Assembly (NCBI RefSeq): GCF_018139145.2
Contig: NC_059474.1
Coordinates: 43,294,344 to 43,358,343 of the forward strand
Source of the DNA: Gymnogyps californianus
Taxonomy: Eukaryota; Chordata; Aves; Accipitriformes; Cathartidae
Reading direction: 5' to 3'
Length of the DNA stretch: 64,000 nucleotides
How positions within the stretch are numbered: position 1 is the first letter of the stretch; the number at the start of each line of letters is the position of its first letter. The notes below the pieces were generated by a model, which did not search any database, was not told the origin of the DNA, and worked only from the letters and a program-made list of their open reading frames with translations. Below, piece by piece: positions 13,501 through 26,700 of the stretch. Both the position numbers and the translations under genes were made by a program.

Positions 13501-16489
13501 ACAGCAACAGTCAGGCTGGACATTTGTAATAATTCTGGACATTTGTAAGGGGTTTTTTGCCCCCCTCATGGGGAATATTTTGTTTTGGGGTAGGTGTTTT
13601 GTATGCAGAACATACAGTCCTCTGCTGTGGCACATTGTCAAAATCTTCTGTGGCTTTGATAAAGCCAGGATGAGGCTTATTACATGATCCCAATGGCTAT
13701 GGATGCTAATAGGATGTTTATGCTTATTAAGTACTTTATGTTGCACGTTTCTATAGTGTTTGCTGATAACCAGCACCATGTTTATGTGTTTTAATGGAAG
13801 CTGAAGGCACACAGTTCTGACTTCAGGGGCTGACTTGGCAGTTTCACTCAGACAAGCATTTACTAGATAACAAAGTCTGCAAATGTTACTGAAGTCCATT
13901 TTAGACTGTGTTGAGAGTTAAGTAAACATGATTAGTAAGGGGGCCAAAAGGGTAGTTGTGAATTTCTGTTTCTGACAGAAAACACTGTTTATCCTATATT
14001 ACTTTAGGGAGGAAGAGTTTAATTCCCTGTGAGCATTATAAAAGTAAACAAAAGTTGAAATGTATCCAACTCAAAGTTCTAAGCAATTTCAGCAAGCCAA
14101 TAACATCTAAGCCAATACGACAACTATTTCCCTAAGTATTTAAAATACCATAGAAATTAAGAAAAAAAAAATATAAAATGAAGCACTTAAGAAGACTTCT
14201 CACTTCCGTGTAATCTCCAATAACAATTTTATGCTGTAAGCAGTTATGAAAATTTACTGAATTTAAAGGTGTAATTAATATGCATGTTTGGAGCAATCAG
14301 TTGTCAGAAAATAAAACCAGACTTTTCCAGTAATGTTTGCCATCTCAGTATTGTAGGTTTTGAATATTTAATAATAAAATAAAAAGCATTTTTCTTAAAA
14401 GTGCCACAACAGAAAATGTTACTACTGAATTCACAAAGGTGGAAAATAAAAATACCTCCATCCTTTAGGTAAATCCAGAAACAAACTGCTGCAATAAAAC
14501 TGTTGTCACTTGAGGCTGGTTGAGATTTCTCTCTGTAAGCATTTAATGAATAGGTCACTTTCTCAAAGTAAGTGTGCTACCTGACATTCATTAAACTTTT
14601 CCTAAACTACAACAGCAGCAATCCATGCCATTCTGCTTTGCCTTTTAGAACTGCATGTGCTGTTGATGCTCTAATTTATTCAGCTACCAGGGAGAAATAC
14701 ACTGCTACTGAACCACAAAGTTGGATTCTTCGACCAGATCACCGCTCACATACCTATTGCTATGCTTGAACACCTGAGAAGGTTCTTCAGAGATACAAGA
14801 TTTGCTTACCCAATTTGTATTATAGAAGCTGAACTAGAAAGAGGTGGCATTCAAGTACTCTGAACGCAGGTCCTCATTAGGACTCTAGAGGCTTTAAGCT
14901 TAGTAAAGTTTGTTTACTTCCCTCATTGTCTTCCAAATTAAAAAAAATAATAACATTGGACTGTAGTTGCCAACACAAATAAAAACCAAAGAAATCCTTA
15001 GTTTAAGAAATCAGCTATAGGTGGAAATATAAAAAGGAAACAGGTACAGATAGGAAAGGGAAAAAATACCAAAGGACTTACACAATGCATTCACTGGCAA
15101 GGTACTTTATGAAAGTCCATGAGGTAAACTCAGATGAATTACCATAAGATCACTACCTGGTAATGTTTGGCACGTATACTGCACACATACGAGATTACAG
15201 AAGAGTATTTTCTTCCAAATTCCAGGCCAGTCTTTAGCACACAGAATAAGCAGAAAATTACATAATGAGAAAGTATCCTTCTGCAATCAGTGAGAAATTT
15301 TAAATATTATTCCACAGACCACTTGCAGGTTTAGAAATGTTTCTAATATTTTTGTACCTCTATTTACATATATTTACAACTAGAACCAAGGTTTGGCATG
15401 TTGAACTCACATCTGCTACATTCACAAATTATCATCAGCTTACCATTTGCATGGCAGGTCCTTGGGTGAAACAGCTAGTTTATCAACAAGAGAATGTCTC
15501 GCTTGGTATTCAATGAAATAAGAATTGCTAGTATACTTTTGTGTATGTACATTGATATTATATCCAGTTCTGCATGGAGTGTAGAGGAAGATCTGCATTT
15601 ACCAAAGTCTTAATCTTAATAACTATATGGCAGTTCTAAGAAGGCAGTAGAGTTTATAGGTGCTATATGATGTTTTTTATATTAGGGAATGGCAACTGAA
15701 TATAAGCAATTCTGAAGCTGCAAGTACAGATTTTTTTTTAGAAGGCCAACACATTAACTGTTTCACAGACATAAATTAAAAATGTCATATTAAGATATAG
15801 AGAAATTATAAGCAATTGCACAAACTGAGAACATCAGAACAACAAAACAGAATGTGATTATGGAAGAACACTACAGGTGGGATTAACAGAGAAATATATC
15901 ACATTTCCCACTCAAATCAGCAAGAAAATGACTTAATTATTCAAACTCCAAATATGTTGTTAACACAATCATTTCTAGAAAACTCTGAATACATGGCCTA
16001 TCATTAAAACAGACCAGTATAACCATTTAATGTTACAAGGAAGAACTTATCAGTTCACTAGAAACATTTTCCATAGTGTCTTTAATGAAAGCTTTTTAGT
16101 AAGAATTTTTAAATTAAAAATTCAGACTTCTACTCTGTCCCTTCAAGGTTTCACTCACTGAGAACTTAAGTAATTTGATCTGCATTTTATACATGTCAGG
16201 ATCATCCAAATATTTAATTTCTCCAAGCAGAAAAATGAATGCAACAGCTACATTATAAACCAGAACTCACAGACAAGAAAAGGAGTTTCTACAGCAACAC
16301 TTACATTATTGTATTTGAAATGGAAAATATGCTGTGGGTTTTTCCTCTGACTCTGCTAAGAAGCCTTTGAGGCCTTGTGAAAACATGACAGCGCAATTAA
16401 CGCAAAACAGTCTTTATCCTGAATTGATGAACCTTATGCTAATAGTGGTTCATCTGTTGGAATTGTGAAGGCTTTCCATCAGAATGAAA

Positions 16490-16575
16490 GAAGTGGGGAG
16501 AGAGAGAAGGCGAGAGCAAGTGTGAGCAAGAGAGCACATGAGCAACAGCAAGTGAGGGAAAGGGAACGAAGGAAA
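16490..16575 (+). repeat. Degenerate GA/GAGCAA-rich tract
   Basis: Purine-rich low-complexity sequence with GAGAGAGA and recurring GAGCAAG-type units, for example GAGCAAG near 16525 and GAGCAACAGCAAG near 16540. Confidence 0.65.
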
Positions 16576-18443
16576 AGCTACTTCAAGCTCTAGTTACTTT
16601 AACTTTTTTTTTCCTATTACAATTATTCTAACAGAAGTCTTTAAAAAAGAGAAACGTAAAGAAACTATTTCCTTTAATTGTACTTTTAAAATTCTTAAGC
16701 CAAAGATTTTTCATGCAGCAATCTAAGCAAGAGAACTTTTTCCTCTGGATTGTTGTTACTGTCTCCCCATCTCCATTTTTCACTGCAGAAATATATCAAC
16801 AACAGCAACAGGATTTCAGTAAACTACTACCCCTTGTACTGAATTGACTTTAATGAAATGAATGACAGAGAGAGAATACTAAGTATTTGTAAATTTTCAG
16901 TACTAATATACTAAAAATACTAAGAATTTAAATTGTTGTGAACTTCACCAAGCAATTTTAACTGAGTAAGCTTCTTCACTCAGTCTTAAATATTTCTGGA
17001 TTTTTAAATATAGGTTATATCCTTCAATTATTTTCTGGAAACTAATTTGTAAAAGTCTCTAATACAGGCGGAAGACAGGTGTTACTGAAGATGTTAAACA
17101 GATTTTAATGGCATTCTACCCATTTTCCTAAATACATTTTTCAGCTGCTCTCATCATTCTCTGGATGTCAAATCAGCATACTTATAATGGATTGATATTT
17201 ATCAACTGTATAAAATAAGCAAAAATACAGACACTCTCCCATAGAGAACTGGGGAGCAAAGAGTCAACAAATCAAATGTTATTTTGATTATACTTTCATT
17301 TGCAAACATATTTTTCTCATCTGACTTTTGTTATTTTCCTTATTACATTTCATGTTATTTCCTAGGTTGTAATCTTATAGACAGTCTTCAGTTCTCTGAT
17401 GAATCCTGACAGCTAGTGAAAACTCCCAATAAATTTATGTAAAACTATTTTCTGACATGTCGTTGCGTCTGCCAGATATTTTATATATTCTGGGACCTGT
17501 GACTTCCAAAATACGCCTACGAGTTTAGTGTTTTCACAGTCACATGAGAAACAGATAACCTGTAGATGTGATCAATTTGGCTTCAGTTATTCTTCAGTTG
17601 ACTAAAAATATAGTTGTTTGCATAAGCATATCATTTCTTTGTGTTGCAGGTATCATATAAGGTGTGAAAAGCCCTCCCTTCTTGATGAAATGTGAGCATG
17701 ATTTTTGGACCTTTTCATGGTCAATAACTAAACATGCAGTTTTTCTTAGTATTTAGCTCACGAACAACAGCTGTTAGTAACTAACAAAGTCTATATGTAG
17801 ATTACGGTGAACCAGAAATCAGTTTAGAGAGAGAAAATTAGGCCTAGAGCATAAGCTCAACTTGAACTAATATATGACAACCGGTATATTTTGTTTGCTA
17901 TTAATGAGGCTAACTAAAGATCTAATGTACGGAACAGTAAGAATGTGGAAGGCACTAGAAAAGGAGGAAAAGTTGTAGAAGACAAGACAATGGGAGGTAA
18001 ATGCAGAGAAAGGTTGGATGAAGGCAGTGGAATAGTAGAAATAGAAAAGTAGAAAGAATAACGCTTGGTATTTAGAAACTGATGTCTTGAAGTATTAATA
18101 TCAAACAGTATAAATATGTTTAAGAATAACTCCAAAAGGACAGCTTAAGAAATCTAAGACACGTATCTGTATGTCCTGGTTTCGGCTAGGACAGAGTTAA
18201 TTTTCTTCCTAGTAGCTGGTATAGTGCAGTGTTTTGGATTTAGTAGGAAAAGAATGTTGATAACACACTGATGTTTTCAGTTGTTGCTAAGTAGTGTTTA
18301 TACTACGTCAAGGATTTCTCAGCTTCTCATGCCCAGCCAGCAAGAAGGCTGGAGGGGCACAAGAAGCTGGGAGGGGACACCATCAGGACAGCTGACCCAA
18401 ACTGGCCAAAGAGCTATTCCATACCATATGACATCATGCCCAG

Positions 18444-18451
18444 TATATAAA
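18444..18451 (+). promoter_or_regulatory. TATA box of the solo LTR
   Basis: TATATAAA about 270 bp into the LTR, preceded by CATGCCCAG and followed by a G-rich stretch. The same element, CATGCTCAG then TATATAAA, recurs in the second LTR at 63966-63973. Its conservation between diverged copies supports a real U3 core promoter. Transcription would run on the plus strand, opposite to PALLD. Confidence 0.75.
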
Positions 18452-18620
18452 CTGGGGGGAGTTGGCTGGGAGGGGGGATCGCGGCTCGGGAACTAACTGG
18501 GCATCGGTCAACGAGTGGTGAGCAATTGCATTGTGCACCACTTGCTTTGTATAGTTTAATTCTTTTAGTATTACTATTGTCATATTATCATTATCATTGT
18601 TTTTCATTCCTTTCTGTCCT

Positions 18621-18626
18621 ATTAAA
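18621..18626 (+). terminator. Probable polyadenylation signal of the solo LTR
   Basis: ATTAAA, a common variant of AATAAA, about 170 bp after the TATA box. It is followed by a T-rich stretch at 18651-18661. Position and order (TATA, then signal, then T-rich) fit the R/U5 part of an LTR. Confidence 0.55.
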
Positions 18627-20680
18627 CTGTCTTTATCTCAACTCACGAGTTTTTTTTTTTTCCCTGATTCTCTCCCCCATCCCAGGGGTGGGGGGGCAGT
18701 GAGCGAGCGGCTGCGTGGTGCTTAGCTGCCGGCTGGGGTTAAACCACGACACTGTAGTAAAGTGAAGGCATATCAAATAATTAACAAAAAATTATAATAA
18801 TTCTTAAAATAAGGTTTGCAAATGCAAGTGATAATAAATGACAAAACAATTGACTGATACTTCTAATCCATGATTTATTAAATTCGTAATCCACACAGCA
18901 GTAAGAGAAAGGAACAGGTGAGCAGATCTATGGAAGTAGAAGGAAAGGATTTTGAGATGTTTAAATATTGTGATGTAACTAATTAAGGAGAACTAGGAGA
19001 GCAAATACAGTGCAGTACAAGAATATTTGTGAAGAAAATTATGAGCCAATGGCTTTTGTCATGCCATGAGAAAATAGCATGAAAAAAAGAAGATTCATAG
19101 AAAGCACAGTAGAACAAAGGTTAGAATAGTTCCTGACACAACAAGAGTCTCTGTCTCTTTTGCAAAAGTCAGGAGTCCATATACATTTATCACCAAGAGC
19201 CAAGGACCAATCTATTGAAAAGGCTTGAAGGGAAAGGGATTGCTTAATTTTGGAGTGAATCTTATTTTGGTGGACCTGAAAGACCATCTCAAGGTGAGTT
19301 GCTCTGCCTAGCTGTGCCAGAAATAGAGGTGGAGAAGGAGAGCAGCTGATGGTCTTTACAAGCATAGTTGGTGATGGATCCAACACCTTTATTAGGATTA
19401 AACACGGACCTAAAATCTGTATCTTCCACAATTCTGTACTATCCAACTCATCACTGCTGAACCTGAACTCCAGTTTTTTTGATCTTAGAAGATGAAAATA
19501 TGAAGTATAATCTAAATCTGACTTAAAAACCCCAAGGTATAAAAAGCTACAAGAGATACATTCCTACCATAACAACTTATTAACTCACTGATGGAGACAG
19601 CAATAACCAGCCTTTGACAGATAGACATACAGAATATTTAAAAACCTTCCATATACTACAAATGGAAAAGCTGGAGCTACTGAAGAACAGTACCTAGGAA
19701 AAACTCTATGGGTCTCACAGAAAAGATTTTAAATGGAACAGTACTTTAAAAAAATAATATGTACAGAAATCTTACTTTGTCCTAAACTCACTGTTTAATT
19801 ACATTCACATATCACACCAGTTATCTGACTCTAACTGCAATAAAAAAAAAAGCTTAGATATTATAAAATAATTGAAGACAGTTCTAATTCTATTACTTAG
19901 ATGATTTACCACAGCGAGGTGAAAAAGGTGAGACAGGGGGATGGTGAGCAAAATCTTGATGGATAAAATCTTGTGCTTGAGTGAAACATGAAAAAACACA
20001 GGCCATATATGTTTCCTAAATAGTTTACAGAAAGAAAAAGAAACTACAAGCAGAAATATTACAGTGGTCAACATGGTTAGGGAGAGGGAGAAGGAAGGAA
20101 AAAACTCAGAAAATTTGCAACCGTGTCTTTCAAATACATGCAGAAGAACATGAAAATTGTTTTCAAGTATCAGTCCATACAATACAGATGAACTCCAGAA
20201 TCAAGATAACAGAGATAAGAGAAACAAATTCAAAGAACATGCAAGAACCTAATAATTTGCCTGTGTAAGGGCATGTGGAGTAAAGATAAATACACAGATT
20301 TCCAGTTGTACTGAGTTGATGCTTCACACTCTTGAAAACTGAAGATACTTTATACAGTGCGTATTACCAAACATCACACAGATCTGCTTTAATAAATCTG
20401 TGATGGGTAATAACAAGGAATTAGTCAAAAGAAACAAAAATGCGGCGCCTTTGAGAGGTCATATGAGCGTTGCCTAGATCTCATCCTGGAAGCAAAATTT
20501 TGAGACATTTACTAGGGGTCCAATTCCATTAGCTTCATACATGCTAATTTTTTTTCTGACTAAATACACTGCAACGTTTGGTGGGAATACCTAAAGGCCT
20601 GACACAAGGTAACAGGCAGGAGTTTTAGAACATCACAGATCTCAACCATCTTAGGTTCTCACAGGTATATTTTTTAATAC

Positions 20681-20711
20681 ACACACACACTATATATATA
20701 TATTATATATT
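20681..20711 (+). repeat. (AC)n-(TA)n compound microsatellite
   Basis: ACACACACACAC followed directly by TATATATATAT and an imperfect TATTATATATTAT end. Confidence 0.85.
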
Positions 20712-23700
20712 ATCAAGTCTACGAGAAGATAAAAAGGTGATTATATCTCTGGTAAAGAACTGTTCTACTTGATACAAAGGTCAACCCTTTGTCATCCCCT
20801 GGAGACATTTTATATATTAGTCTTTGAACTGATCTGTGTAAACACTGCTAGCGTCCTGTCCTAAGCATTGGGGTCTTTTCTGCCTTCATTACTACTAGTT
20901 TTGAACTGAATACCCAACTTTCCCTCTGTAGCCAAATTCGAGACTCATGCTTTGAGCTTGGTATTGCTGCTAGGGCATGAACAAGGTCTCTGAAAGTGGT
21001 CCACTCCCCTGGCTCTTATATTCTTTTTTCAGTATTCTAGAAAGTATCAAGCTGTCTCCTTGACAGACATCTACCCAAGCAACACAGCTCCCTCCACTGG
21101 ATAAGCCTTTTCTGTTCTTACCTCCATAAAAGTCTCTGTGAGAGCAATAAGGCTTCTTATGACAAGAAATATTTGATAGCATTAATAAGGCCGACAGAAC
21201 AGTGCCTGCAGCACTTGCTCAGTTCTTAGGTCTTCTCCAATCTATTTAGTTTGGACATTTGCTTGAGTACATAAACTAGGAATACGGCTTTAATTGACTG
21301 ACATATTAATATCTTTAAACCCTGGCACCTCTATTGATTCTGTACATGACAAAAAATTAGCACATGGAAATTATCCACAGTTTTATAGCACACATACCGA
21401 ACCAGACAGAAACAAATGCCACTGAGTTCCAGCCTCCCATTTTTGTCACCAGAAAATATTTCTTAACATGGGGCAGAAAATGAAAGCACAGTTAATGTAA
21501 GTAAATGCAAAGGATAATGGAAGATAAACCTGAGGACAAGGAAGAAAACTTGAAATGACATGCAATGAAAGCTTGGTAGTAAAATCGCAGTTGGAAGAAG
21601 CAAGGAAACCATCAGACAATTGTATCACTTCAATAAAAAAAACCTGGCATATGTCAGGAGGGAACAGAAGAATAATAAAAACAAGCAGCTCCGTAACTGT
21701 GTGAGTTTATGATTAAACTCCATAAGCTGTAGCATCCTGTCCAGCAATTCTCCTTACCCAAGTGTGAGTTCCTACTTCTGCAGAGCATTTTTTAAAGCAT
21801 GGGCATGACCAGCTGCAGGTAGATGGGCAGGACTAATTGCAAGTGGTTAGATGTTTCTGTGATAAGGTAAGTTCCAGCAACAAGTTTATTAAACCAAGAG
21901 GACACCCTAACAGTATGTACTGGGAGTCTGAGAGTAGCCAACACTTGAACTTTTAATCAGTTTAGCTACTTTTTTGCATATGTATTACCCAAAAAAGTAT
22001 GCAGTAAATTAGCTATTCAGAAATTATCCCTGTTAAATGAATCCTCAAATTACCTTCTTTTTTATATTTCTAGAAGGAAAGAATGATAGAGCAATTACTA
22101 ATCTGTCCTTATATTGTTGCAGATTTCAAGCCACATAGCTTCCAAATTCCATTCAAACAGAATACCTGCTGTTTATCCCAACTACCATTCACATAATCAT
22201 GTTTATGCCTATCATGGACTACTGAAGTGTCCATAATACTCCAAAGTTCATATTATCAAAAGGAACTTTATAGCTGTATATTTATCTGTCCTGACTCTAC
22301 CGAACACATTTTCCAAACAAAATGAGTATTGGCAGAACTAGCTTTGGCCAGTACCTCTCTCAGTCTCTTAAACTGATATTGGTTGATCTTTCATTTCAAT
22401 TTCTTAATCAATTTTATACTCAGCAAAGAACACGATAAAAAGTACTGTCAAAACGTGTACAAAAGGTACAAGCAGATTTTCTAAAAGGCAAATTGTATTT
22501 TCTAATATTAATCAACTTCCATGTCATATCTTGGTTGAGTAAGAATTTCCAGTTTCTCATTTTGAATTAGAATACTAAGTGCTGCATACAGAGTTTTTTT
22601 TCATTTCTCGACAGACCTGGGTGCCAAAGGAAGTGGCAGTGCAATCTTCTGTCCTATTAGTTAAAAGCTCTTAGCCTGAACCAGAAGGGACCTTTCTCTA
22701 GGAAGTCACTCAGGAGGCAAAGATGAGAGACATACTATTGTTGGTACTTTAAAATTTAGTGTTCCTCTTTTCCTCTTTCCTGCAAACCAAACAGAAAATG
22801 ATGAACGACATCTGTCTCAGTTTTGAAGCTTCAGCATCTACCTGCTACAGCCAAAGTGAGCAGTCCTAGAAAACAGATTTGTCTGCATTGAGGCAGAGCA
22901 AAACAAAGGTAGTGCAAACCAAAACTATATCCCTTCTCACCTCCCTTCTTCCTTCTACCCAGCAAAAGATGATATTTTTACAGTTTCAAAATTATGTGTA
23001 GATTGGATAATTATGAAATCAGAGATGAAACAATACCAAGGCAAATGTGGTTGCTTGCCATTTTCAAAGCCATGTAAATATGGAGTGAGTACATATGATG
23101 ATTAGTCTGCAAGGATTAGCATGCAGGGAAGCATTTAATCATTTGGTTTGAGAACTCTATCCCGTGATACCAAGAGAATCCTTGAACATTTCTACAGGAA
23201 CTCCCTATCCAAAAACCACACTGAGAACCTCTCAGAAAATGCTGCATATTAGAAGAACTGAACACTAGGATTTGCTTTGCTTGATCATTTCCAAGCATTA
23301 AATCCATCCAGTTATTTCAGCGAGAAGGAAAGAAACAAAAAACAACAGAAATATTTCAAAAGTCAAAATGTTTCATCTCAATGCTTTTAGTTCACGATTC
23401 TCATAGGACTACCATAAGCTGTTTGCAGATGGATGGTACAACATTTCCTCTTGTATTTTCTGGTTCAAAGGTGCATCATAAACTGCTGGCATACTGATCT
23501 ACTCAACCTTGTTACAGAAAAAAACAAACCACCCCAAACGCACAATCTGCCCCACAATCCCTCAACCTTTGCTATCTTTATTCTGTAACGCTGTCTGGTT
23601 ATTTATGCGTCTGCACAATTCCATATACTTCCAGCACCCACTGAAAATTAAGAAGGTTCTTAGCACTTAGGCTGAGCTTCTAGTTTCTATTTGCTTCTTA

Positions 23701-26700
23701 GAAAAAAGCCTACTCTTGGTACCTTGAGAGGAACTGGGGGTAATAGCTGGCAACAAAGGTGTGAGAGAGGCAACAGAGCTATGAAGCAACAGCCGGGCAG
23801 AAAACAGAGGGAGAGCACTCTTGGAGGCACTAAAGATTGTTACAAGCTTACAGCATGTGTTTAACTAAAAACTTAAAATGCACAGACTCAAGTAAGTGGC
23901 TGAACCTGTGTTCATTTTCCTCCATTTCCCTGCTTATCTTATAACCTGGATTACTTTCAGTGTTAAAATAAAAACCTGAAAAAACACAGAAGTCCTGTGT
24001 GCATATCATGCTGGTGGCACACACGCTACACATATTTTATAACGATTCAAGGATGTTTTGAGTTTTCCTGTTAAAATACTGATTAGCTTTTATGTAAGCA
24101 GGATGTACAGTTAGTTGTCTCCACCTACTAAAGGTCAGAAAACATCAGTGCCAAAAGAAGAAAACCTAAAAAATACATTTCTCACCTACCTTTAACCTTT
24201 CTTCTTGTTGATATCCACTGTTACAAAGAGATTCAGACTTCTATTGCTGCAGATTTTAAAAGGCTTAAAGTTCATTTACGATTACTCCTTAAGACTATGT
24301 TAACAAAGGCATTGGTAAAAAGGAAATTTCTCAGCAATAATTGCCACTGATTTTGGATCATGCTCTTCCTTGGTCTGAAATAGGCAATTACAGTTGCTGA
24401 AAGCAGAAGGTGCACAAGAACTCGATTAATTATTTTTATTTACAATTTCAAGTTACTATCTGTTGTTAGGTTTTCATTAAAGTCACCTTAGCAACTGGAA
24501 AAAAAAGTGACATTCTACTGCCTGAGCAGGCTGCCTTTAACAGCAGACCTACCAGCACATCATTTCAATATTCAAGTTACTTGTGACTATTTTGAGGAAT
24601 ATGAAAGAATTGTTGACACATTTTCACATGACTTTAAGTGTCTAAATGAGGCATCATGAAAGCCACTGGGATTAGAACTGTCTCATAAAACTGAATTTAG
24701 GATAATATGAACAAACGGATCATTAATATGCAGCATGGGATCCATCTGATCAGTAGTTACAGAATTTTGAGGTGGAACTGGAATAGTTTTATATCTCTTC
24801 AAGTTCATACAGTTCCATTAGAGTTGACATAACTTGATACTACTCAATTACGGCATTTTCACACAAGAATTATATATTTATGCTTTTTTTTATTTAGCAT
24901 ACTAAGTACAGACAGTCTAGTTTTCTCAGCAAAATTGTGTCTTCTTTCTAATACGAAAAATGGTGCCTAAATTGTTTGCAGTTCTCTAGAAAGAGCCATA
25001 CTTTTAGATGTGTTCTTTTAGTCATAAAGATATAAAGATAGAACAGCTTAAAGATTTGTAGGAAGATTTAGGATTTAGCATCATTGTAACTTGAAGAAAA
25101 GAGAATGATATTTTTGATTCTAGTCCTCTCACTGGATCTCCTTGCATACCTTTTTAACAGGTAGCTCTCTCTACAGCTGCAACATCCTATCGCCTGTGTA
25201 ATTTTTCATCTCTCCTACCTGCAAACATCAATCTAATATACCACAAAATGCTCAGAAACTTTGTTCCACTGATCTATCTTTTTTTGGTAAAAACTAAACA
25301 CTCGCTTCATTCTTGAAAAAAGTGAGATACAGAGCATGATAAATAAATGCGACTTTCAACTAATATTTCATAACACTTCCTATTTCCTCTCTTCCATCTC
25401 CCAGTGGTCTCAGAGTTTTTCACAGTAATCTAAGATCACTGAGGAAGTCAACTAATATCTTAGTTTAAACTAACCTAATCTAGTGCATTCAGTCCACAGG
25501 TATGCCATGAAGCATCATAATACTTTTTGTTCCTTCTTATGATTTGCAACTTTTGCGTAAGAAAATAGCCCGAAAACATGGAGACAAACCCCTATTTCTT
25601 AGTACATTCTCTCATAAAGCCTCCTCTATTTTTATATATTATTTGTTATTAGTAAATCATAAACTCTAGTCCTAGTACAACACATGCCTGTTGATTAGTA
25701 GCCACTGAAATGGAAATTCTTCACAAAAGTTTTCCTTGGTTTGTCTCTAATTCTATTAAAAAAATACTAGTATGAAATAAGAGAGAGAAACAAAAGCACT
25801 ACAAATGATCCATTCATGTATTAATTGTGAAAACAGATGTAGAAAATGCTCAGGACCTGTACTATAATCAAATGATTAACTTTGTGTGCAGTTATTCTAC
25901 TTTACATTTTAGCAAATTTTGTTTGCATTAGTTATTTCTACTACAGTAGAAAATATGTGTAGATCACAGTTTTATTGTGGGTAGACTTTATTAGCAAGAT
26001 AAGGATCCAAAGTTTGTTATCAACCTTGAAAGAGCACAGCTGACGAAACTAAAGAAGTGGACCTGGATGGACCTTTGTTCATGAATGCAAAGTTACGCAT
26101 TTAGTGTGATCACTAACTCCTAGACAAAACAAGTGTGTCAATTTTCTTATACAGATGAAGATTGTCTTGTTCATTTCCAAGTAAAATGCTACGAATGTCT
26201 ACAGCTTTGAATTTTGTTCAGCCTTATAGAATATGGGAACCTCAATTATACATTACTTTACGTCTTTTTTCTATCAGAAAGTATTACAGGGGATGCTAAC
26301 CAGTGTCTTATTCTCTATAAGAGTACAAATTTGTACTGTGAATTTTCAGATTCCATGGAATTTTAAATTATTGCTTTTTGATTTAAATTATTGTTTGTAT
26401 AACTTCACAATTTTTGTAATAGCCATGTTTTCTTTTTATCTTTGCATTTCTGTAATGACAAAGCTTTCACTTCCCACGTTTTTGCTGAACAAGTAAGTCT
26501 TGAATATATACTGTACATATTTCTGATTGACAGTTCTAATTCAAAATTAATAATACCTGCTTTTGTTTTTTAAATTAACTTTTGCAGAAATATGGAAAAC
26601 CCACTAGGACATAGTTCATTGTTGAATCACATATAAGAGTTGGGGAATATCTTTCCCATAGTTGGGAAAGGCTCTGTTACTTTTTGTTTCATACAAATAA

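Larger units (their letters stand above)
18172..18751 (+). mobile_element. Solo LTR of an endogenous retrovirus, with 5-bp target duplication
   Basis: A 580-bp long terminal repeat. It begins TGTCCTGGTTT and ends AAACCACGACA, an imperfect terminal inverted repeat with the canonical TG...CA. It is flanked on both sides by CTGTA (18167-18171 and 18752-18756), a 5-bp target-site duplication. Inside are a TATA box (18444-18451), an ATTAAA signal (18621-18626) and a GC-richer 3' end. No internal retroviral genes are beside it, so it is a solo LTR left after recombination. Sequence style and a 5-bp duplication fit a bird ERV family, possibly ERVL-like, which I cannot confirm without a repeat library. 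It lies antisense to PALLD in the 31.6-kb intron. Confidence 0.9.

Noticed and set aside
13420..13899. 159-codon minus-strand open frame
   Set aside because: Longest non-repeat frame in the window, but no familiar motif. A few frames of this length are expected by chance in 128 kb of two-strand AT-rich sequence.
19039..19446. 135-codon minus-strand open frame
   Set aside because: No recognisable domain, no splice or conservation argument, and composition like the intron around it.
19805..20182. 125-codon hydrophobic minus-strand frame resembling membrane segments
   Set aside because: Phe/Leu-rich translation is what purine-rich plus-strand sequence gives on the reverse strand; no real membrane protein family was recognised.
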